A stretch of 64,000 nt of DNA from Watersipora subatra. Taxonomy: Eukaryota > Bryozoa > Gymnolaemata > Cheilostomatida > Watersiporidae. The DNA lies in assembly GCF_963576615.1 (NCBI RefSeq), contig NC_088708.1, forward strand, positions 50,827,196-50,891,195, read 5' to 3'. The notes beneath the pieces are model-generated. The model searched no databases, had not been told where the DNA came from, and saw only the letters and a program-made list of their open reading frames with translations. Shown one piece after another: positions 14,001 to 23,000 of this stretch. The translations under genes and the position numbers were made by a program. Each line of letters opens with the position of its first letter. Positions within the stretch are counted from its first letter, which is position 1.

Positions 14001-17000
14001 TAAATTTTCAGACACGGGTGATTGGATGTGACCCAATGTTTTTAACTTACAAATTCTTGTTGTATAAAAGACGTTCAGTTCACGAGCTAAGAAGTTTTTT
14101 ACTGCATAACTGGTAGACAATCTGATCCCTTTTATAAGAGGTTTACATAAGAGGTTTAGGATTAATTCTTTTTTACACTTCTTACCTTAAATAGTCAATT
14201 ACTATCTGTTCATAGTATTTTTAGTTTCAAGCTCAATTATCCTCAAGTACCATATATCCCTGACTATAAGCTAATTTTAGAATGCAAAAGTTACCAAATA
14301 TGTTATTTCTTATGAATTCCCTGATGTCAGGGCTGTTTTTCTATGGTTGGCTTATGTGCATGATAGGCTTATAAACAGAGACATACGGTAAGTTTTACAA
14401 TATTAAACCTAGATCATTAATCTTAAATGTAGAACAATTATACTTGTAGCAATTCAAGTTTTCTACTATCGTACTTTGTTGAATTATTGTATTAATATAA
14501 CTTTTTTGTAGGAACAACTTCCTTCAAGGAATATATTTGTTTTTTATTTGGTGCCATGTTAAAAGCAGGAAAAAACTGTTAGCTAAAGATAGCACAATGA
14601 GTTTGTCCTTTTAGCTAGTGTCACATGAAACTATACTGTCCTGAAATAGTGTCACTATGTCATATATGTCAATATGCCAGTATGTGTTTGAATAAGTAAG
14701 TTTATCATATAGGTCAGTATGTACTAGAATAGAGTTGTAATCTGGGTCAGCATGTCCTACAATACAGTTATAATATAGGTCAGTATCTCTTAGGATAAAC
14801 ATATAATCTAGGTCAGTATCTCTTTAGTATAAACATATAATCTAGGTCTGTCTCACAGTATAAACAAATAATCTATGTCAGTATCTTTTAGTATAGACAT
14901 ATAATGTAGATCAGTGTATTTTAGTGTAACCATATAATCTAGGTCAGTATGTGTTAGAATACGGTTATCGTATAGGGTACATGACATATAATTGAGTGCA
15001 ATTATTCTATTTATAGCACAGGTGTTTTTGACACTAGTCTATGATGAGGTAACACTGTGCTTGTAGTGCTGCTGAGAATCAGTGGATAGTGAGGAATCTG
15101 TTACCAAGAGACACGGCCACAGAAGCATGGCTCGGACTCGCGGAGTTGACACGTGACAACCATTTCCGTTGGATCGATCAAACTCCCGTTCCATATGTTA
15201 ATTGGGATGCTAACCAACCAAATACAAATATAGGATCTCAAGAATGCGTCACCATTCGCACAGGTATGCTAGGTTCAAGGATATGTCGAGCTGATATAAC
15301 ATGACTGCACGTAAACTTGTTGAAAATGACAAGAATTTTTGGGCATCTGATATGTGCTTCGTTTGGCATTAGAAGTTTCAATTGTCTTCTTATTCAAAAG
15401 GGTTGAAATGAGAACTTTCAGTTTGTTTTATGAATAACTCTATGTAAAAGGGTAAGCTTTAGCTCTTCATGCTGTCTGTGAAGGTGCTGTTTCAATTACT
15501 CAAGTATCCAGTTATAATTCAAAACATATGCCAAGTCAACAATAAAAGCCTTCAAAATCAAACATCAGAATTAAAGAAGTTGTTTTTATCAATGAGCCAC
15601 AAAATTAATATACTTGTTCTCAGCTTTTGAGCTGAGCTGCAGATTGAACACCTTTTTAAGTGATGGGGAGACGACTGCTAGCAGTTTATTGGCTGTAGCT
15701 CAAAAGTCTCCGTCCGAAGGTTTTCTTTGTTTATAATAGACAGACTTTTGGATTTTTAGAAGGCGACTCAGGAGTGTCCGGTGGATGGTCAACAAGATAC
15801 TGTTTTGCCAAGAGACCTTTCATATGCAAGATGGACTCAAAGACCAAGATCTCTGTAACTCATAAGGTTCCCGTTACAGACGGTTCACTCTGTCATTTCC
15901 CTTTTCGCTATAAAGGTCAAGTGTTCACAACATGCACCACAGCTGGCAGCAAATATCTCTGGTGTGCTACTACAGATCACTATGAGAGAGATAAACAGTT
16001 TGCTCTTTGCGGTGAGCTTTAGACTCATAGGATGCTTTAGATTAGCCTCAGAATGCTTTAAAAACTGTTTATATTAAAAATCGTAAAACTTTAATGAACT
16101 CTGAAAGGTTGTAGATTCGTAGTGTGCTTTAATAAATTGTTTGTAAAAATTATGTGGAGCTATTACCATCATTGTGTCATGGTGATAGGCGACAATTGTA
16201 AATTGTTTTTAATAAATAGTATAAGTGATCAGTGAAGATATATATTGTAAAACCTTTATTTGAATGCCACCTCTATTTGAGCGCCACCTTTATTTGAATG
16301 CCACCTTTATTTGAACGCCACCTTTATTTGAATGCCACCTCTATTTGAACGCCATCTCTAATAGAACGCCTCTGTAGGAAAAGGGATGAGAAATACAGCG
16401 TCACCCTTTAATTGAGAGCCACTTCAACATCTTTATGAACCCATAATAGAAAGTGGTCAGTAGAAAAGTGTCCACAAAATGTTATTAATAATGACTAAAT
16501 TATATTAATAACAATTAATTTTTTTGTTGTTGCTGTAGCGGTTGAGATGGTTTTAGTGACGTGTACCTGAGAAGATCGAATGTCACACCCATCAGAATTA
16601 CTCTCTAGTTCATAGTTACTGAGGTCTAAATTTGATCTTTTGTCCTCAGATTCATCCATAATGTGGTTTACAATCTGACTTGTAGAGTTTAAAGCGTTTT
16701 GATGAACAAAAAGAATTCACTTCAAAAACATAAACAAACATAACAAAAAGCATGCAATGTAATAGCTGCCATTGTTATGGCGTGTCCAAGTCCATTTGCT
16801 AACTCCAAAGCTTTACGACTTTTTCTTTAAAACGTTAAAAGAACAGCATGTTAATAATTAATGACTCCAACCGGCTAATGTTTTTTTCTCAAAGTAGTAC
16901 CTTGTTTAACTCGGTCTGGTATTTTAACCTACCAGTTTATAAAAAGCGATTTGGCAAAAATGGTGAAAGCGATGGCATTTGTGGCTGTGCCTAAAGGAGA

Positions 17001-20000
17001 GTGCAAAATATAATAGGCAACATTAGCATCACTTCACTCATAGAGCGCTCAAATTTATTTTTCCAAAATTCTGACGAATTAGTCGAAAAATACAGCACCA
17101 TCCTTTATTTTAACGCTGTCTCTAATAAAACTCCACTATATTATAAGGGAGTGATTGAAATACAGCGCATTCCAATCAAATAGAGGTTTCACCGCAAATA
17201 TAGATTAGAATTTCATGTCGGCATCCTGTATTTGGCATATGTCTGGGCTAAAAATATGTCTGGGCTTTCTTACAAATCTTTATTCTTGTACAGAAACAGG
17301 AAGACTTTGCAAGTTGTTTCATTTCATGGAATGATTATAATTTCTGAATTATTAGATCCATTTCGTTGTCCTCCTGGTTGGAAGAGGCATGACAGACTGT
17401 GCTACTACTTTTCACCTGCTGTCGATACAAAAGACTGGGTGTCTGCAAACAAAGAATGCGAGAAGAATGGTGCAAATCTTGCCTATATTGGTTCCTCGGC
17501 TGTAGAGAGTTTTATAATAGGTCCGATCATAATCTCATATTCGTTTATAGTCTTGTATATGCTTATAGTCTCATATATGTTTATAGTCTCATATATGTTT
17601 ATAATCTAATATATGTTTATAGTCTCATATATGTTTATAGTCTCATATATGTTTATAATCTAATATATGCTTATAGTCTCATATATGTTTATAATCTAAT
17701 ATATGTTTATAGTCTCATATATGTTTATAGTCTTGTATATGTTTATAGTCTCATATATGTTTGTAGTCTTGTATATGTTTACAGTTTTGTATATAGTTAT
17801 AGTCTCGTATATGTTTATAGTCTTGTATATGTTTATAGTCTCGTATATGTTTATAGTCTAGTATATGTTTATAGTCTTGTATATGTTTATAGTCTCGTAT
17901 ATGTTTATAGTCTCATATATGTTTATAGTCTCATATATGTTTATAGTCTTGTATATGTTTATAGTCTTGTATATGTTTATAGTCTCGTATATGTTTATAG
18001 TCTTGTATGTTTATAGTCTCATATTTGTTTATAGTCTCATATATTTTTATAGTCTCATATATGCTTATAGTCTTGTATATGTTTATAGTCTTGTATATGT
18101 TTATAGTCTCGTATATGTTTATAGTCTCATACATGTTTATAGTCTCGTATATAGTTATAGTATTGTACATGTTTTAAGTCCTATATACACTGTATGTTTA
18201 TAGTCTCGTATATGTTTATAGTCTCATACGTGTTTATAGTCTCATATATTTTTATAGTCTCATATATGCTTATAGTCTTGTATATGTTTATAGTCTTGTA
18301 TACGTTTATAGTCTCGTATATGTTTATAGTCTCATACATGTTTATAGTCTCGTATATAGTTATAGTATTGTACATGTTTTAAGTCCTATATACACTGTAT
18401 GTTTATAGTCTCGTATATGTTTATAGTCTCATACGTGTTTATAGTCTCGTATATAGTTATAGTATTGTACATGTTTTAAGTCCTATATACACTGTATGTT
18501 TATAGTCTCGTATATGTTTATAGTCTCATACGTGTTTATAGTCTCGTATATAGTTATAGTATTGTACATGTTTTAAGTCCTATATACACTGTATGTTCAT
18601 AGTCTCGTAGATGTTTATAAAATGAGGCCAGGTAAATTCTGCTTTTGTTATATATGAAAAACTGAGGCTTTGCAAAACATGACAAAAGTTGGGCTTTATA
18701 TCATCTTAAAGTTCATAAGTGTCAATCACCAAAGCTATCGAGGTGTAAATCGATGGTTAAGTCTACAACAATCAGAAAAATCTTTCTTTTGTTTTTCCTG
18801 GATGTAGGCTTCCTTATGATATCTGGTACTTTTGTTTTTGCATCTAAAAGGTCTTTTGTAGACAACATCAATGAGTTCTTTTGGGTTGGTCTCAATGATA
18901 GGAATTCAGAAGGCTCCTATATATGGGACCACGAACCAAACTTGGTTATGGTGAGTTTTCTCATCAACTTGCTGGTCATAAAATCTACTATATTGGAAGC
19001 TTTGTCTCTCTTTTGTGGTTGGCTGCCTAAAAATGCTGCCTTTGTTGGCATTAGCTTATTTTTTATAAAAATTGTCGTTTCAGCGCATGAATTATATTTT
19101 TAGGAATATAGGAACCAAATAACTAGTGATCATACTGTGTACAAGTAGCACTAGCAACAGTTATTGCTAAAAATAAGAGATGTTTTTCAAAATGTCAAGA
19201 TTATGTTTTTTACCCTGAAACAGGAAGGAACCCAGCAAGCCATCCTTCAATTTCTCTCTATAAATCGGAACCTTGCTAGCTTCCTTAGAATAGCAAAATG
19301 AAAAAACTAGGTATAATGATCTTTGATATTGATTCTTTGAAAAGTTGTTCTCGTTTTAATCTTGGAACAGACACCCTTGGCGTTCAAATGAGAACAATCA
19401 AAATTATGTGATGTAATTTAATATATAGAGATCACTAGCAAATATGTTGTTCATAATTTTTTGTCAGTAATAGCAGTTTTAAAATTAATAGTTGTGATAT
19501 AATTCCTCGGTATACAATAACACTAAGAACTGCGGATTTATCATTTTTCGAATAAGTGCTAATGCTATTTTTCAAAATTGCTTTATTAAAAATTATTCAA
19601 ACTAAGACGCTCTGCAGCCCCGTGCACCATCAGAGATCATTATGCATAATCAGTGTGTGCATAATTAAGTATGTAGCAAGGTGAATAAGTAGTGTAGTGA
19701 TTAGCAGGCTAATCTGTAAATTGGAGTATTCGAGTTCAAATCCTGTGCGAGATTTGTTTTTCCTAACACTCTTAACGTGGCTTCAGACAGGTGAACAGGC
19801 AGACAGACGTACACTGCTCTTATATAGTAAAGGTTTACCAGCGCCCCTACCTCTGCCTCTACCCTAACTCTCATCTATTTCTGTAGTGGGACATTTCATC
19901 AGTCATGAATCCTATTTAGAACACTGTTCATCTCTGCTTTGAGCAGACTGTCCCAATAACAATGTGATGATAGAAGTCTTGCCTCCAGTACAGATATGCA

Positions 20001-23000
20001 ACATAAAATTAGGATTTTTGTCAAATGGAAAACCAGTATTATAAACAAGCATTGTTCAAGCATTTTATAGCTGCTAATTAAATGTATTGTTTCTTTCAAA
20101 GAATGAGTTGTCTTTGACAGAGGTATGGATTCACTAACTGGGGGATTGGAGAGCCAAGAACAGGATTTGGGACAGAGGACTGCGTAGAAATAGTGAATGG
20201 ACCGTATACGGATGAACGACCTGGTGAATGGATCATGGAAACTTGTGAGCAGCCAAGACGATACGTTTGCATGAAGAGTGCTCGTAAGAACTTAATTCTT
20301 TTAATTGTTTCCTTCAAGATAAATACTAGATTTTCTCTGCGATATACTAACTGTTATCATTTTATACTTTTTTCAAATAAGTATTATTTGTAACGGCTTG
20401 CATTCATTTAATGTCATTTTATTCAATAGATATGATAGTAAAAATAACTTTATATTATGCTTATTTTTAAATTTTAGCATTGGGAATTTAAAAAAGTGAC
20501 ATTAATCGAATTTATATTGAAAGACCAAAAGGAGATGATTTTAAATGTTTGATCTGTAGTCAGCTCTTACTGAGTCTTTCGTACTAGTTCACTGAGCAAT
20601 GTTCTAACATTGAAGTATGGTTTCCATAGACCTATTAACTATACTATAAGGTAATAGTATAGTTAATATAGTTAATAGGTCTATGATCATTGCTATAAGG
20701 CCACGACAATAAGCATATTCATGGCTGTGCAACTAATCAGACAATTATAGAAGATAGCGAGCTATAAATAAAGTTTTAGCAAGTCGCTTCAAGGATATGG
20801 AAGTGGTCTCATTTGCAACATCGCCTCTCAATTCACCTTATTTTGTTTTCTCACCCAATTTGCACCAATCTTTATAGCTAATAAGGATTTAGTGTTTTAT
20901 CACAAACATTATTCTAAACATAGATAATACACAGTTGTACAAGCTGAAGAGCAATGGCGAAAACCCCTTTTCTTTTCTCATATAGTTGGCCAGCTCACTT
21001 TAGGAACATTGCAGACAAAGGCTCTTATTTCATGGCACGCTTTCTATCTTATGCCAATTTGGGCTATCCCCAAGCAAGTTATGAAATAGCAGCAACATTC
21101 TTCTTGTTTTTACTCCGGATGCTGAAAAATTTAAATCATGTAATGGAGACACTATGAGACTGAATACTTTTGCTGAATTGGTAAGGTGCCTATGTATGAT
21201 TCAGCTCCTGTATATTGTGTACAATAGTATATGAGTAACTGTTTTTATCTCACAGAGTATACACTAAATTTGACATCACCAACTAAACCACCCGCGGGGA
21301 CTAGATCACCAAATACAATCATCTTGCCTGGCGGGTCCACAGCATCAGCTGTACCACCAACCCAAACTACTCCTGGTGGTGGAGGTATTGGTGGTACAAA
21401 CGAAGGATATAGGGCTACTTTAGTACCTACAAGTGAGTGTATCTGGTGTTATCTGACCTAGACAAAAGGTTAGAGTATTTTTTAAGCCTGGTTCCCATAT
21501 CGATTGCAATACGTGGGCGGTAACTTGCGCAGCAAAACGTTTGCGGCGTTTGGCTCGGCGGCATATGTTCTCATATAAGCTGCATCGCTAAACATAATCG
21601 CGTAATCAAATAAAATGTTTGCTAGCCATGCCGTTTCTATAATGGTGACCTTCACCCGTGCAGTGCATTTTGGGAAGGTTTTGCCTGCGGCCTTTTGCTA
21701 AATTTAAACAGCGCTAAACTATTGCGATGCCGCCGGCAACTACCAGCGGTACCCGGCATGTAGGTTCCCATTTCACCGCTAATAGCATGCGGTGCTGTCG
21801 CCGGTGCTTTGCAACGCATATTGGAACCAGGCTTAAATGTAGATAAGCCCTGCCATATGTAACTAATGCATTTTACTGTTAACGGCACTAGCTTTCAAGG
21901 CTTTCAGCAAATGTAACCATTCTTATGTCATGTCAGATTGTGAAAATAAACAAGGCACAATAGTGTTACAGTATGAGGGGTTATTGTCTCTGGAGGTACT
22001 AGTGTGTCATGGTCTGTGAAGGTACCAGAGTGTCATAGTCTCTGAAGGGACCAGAGTACCATGGCCTGTGAAGGTACCAGAATGTCATGGTCTCTGAAGG
22101 TACTACAGTGTCATGGTCTCTGAAAGTACCAGAGTGTCATGGTCTCTGAAGGTACTAGAGTGCCATGGTCTCTGAAGGTACTACAGTGCCATGGTCTCGG
22201 AAGGTACTAGAGTGTCATGGCCTGTGAAAGCGCAAGAATGGATGACTTTGAGTTACTCAGCAAATTAGATTAAAGCTTGTCCTTTCAAATGGCAAGCGTA
22301 AGCTCTTAGGTGTAGCTTAACATCTCTCTAAGATAATCGTGTTGTTGTTAGCATTAAATTCAATAATAGCAAAATATATTATTTCACTCATGTGGTAATA
22401 TCAGTTGATGTTGAAAATTCTTTATGCGATTGCTTGTATATTGAAGTAATATTATTATTCTATTATGACTAACGCAATTTATCTCCTTTTAACCTAATTT
22501 CATTACCCCTATTATTATTGTGTTTGGCTTGAGGAGAGCTAAGAATGAAATACAATTTGTGTCACTGAATTCACTCAAGCGTACTTTGTCGTACGCGTGT
22601 CATCTCTGTTCTCCTTCAGCGCATGCTTCCACTTTCCGATAAAAATTTCCTACAGCTGTTGAGGAGCAAGAAACTTTGTTCAAAGAGCTGGATAACTTAT
22701 CAACAACTCCGATTTTGTAACAGTTTTACCAGTTGCTTTGGCTCATATTTTTAGTTCCATTTTAAAACTTGAGCACTTTCAATAGTATCACCATAGGTCT
22801 ATTAACTAAAGGTTAATATTAACTATAGGTTAATATTAACTATAGGTTAATATTAACTATAGGTTAATATCACCTATAGGTTAATGGTATCTATAGTTAA
22901 TATTAACCTATAGTTAATATTAATTATAGATTAATAGGTCTGTGAGTATCACTATCTAGCTTTCAAAGATATCTGTGGGCATTAGTTATTCTAAGCTGTT

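Larger units (their letters stand above)
13759..15832 (+). other. CTLD-E (complete, degenerate calcium site)
   Basis: Exons 13759-13906, 15067-15263 and the start of 15760-16011. Motifs: CPLDGWSFYNGSCY, WNEAVDYC, AWLGLAEL, NWDANQPN, and GWSTRYC followed by RPFICK. The EPN site reads QPN and there is no WND, so calcium-dependent sugar binding looks doubtful. The same last exon runs directly into the FnII domain. Confidence 0.85.
17356..20277 (+). other. CTLD-F (complete, degenerate calcium site)
   Basis: Exons 17356-17520, 18862-18950 and 20121-20283. Motifs: CPPGWKRHDRLCYYF, CEKNGANLAYIGS, FFWVGLNDR, NWGIGEPR, GEWIMETC and RRYVCMK. EPN is EPR and WND is WIM, so the classic sugar site is absent. 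A 1.1-kb minisatellite begins about 15 bp after the first exon. The exon phases (1, 0, 1) all fit. Confidence 0.85.

Noticed and set aside
17399..18382. Long open frames with YVYSLI/YMFIVS repeats on both strands
   Set aside because: They come from an 18-bp tandem repeat whose length is a multiple of three, are open in several frames at once, and have no gene context.
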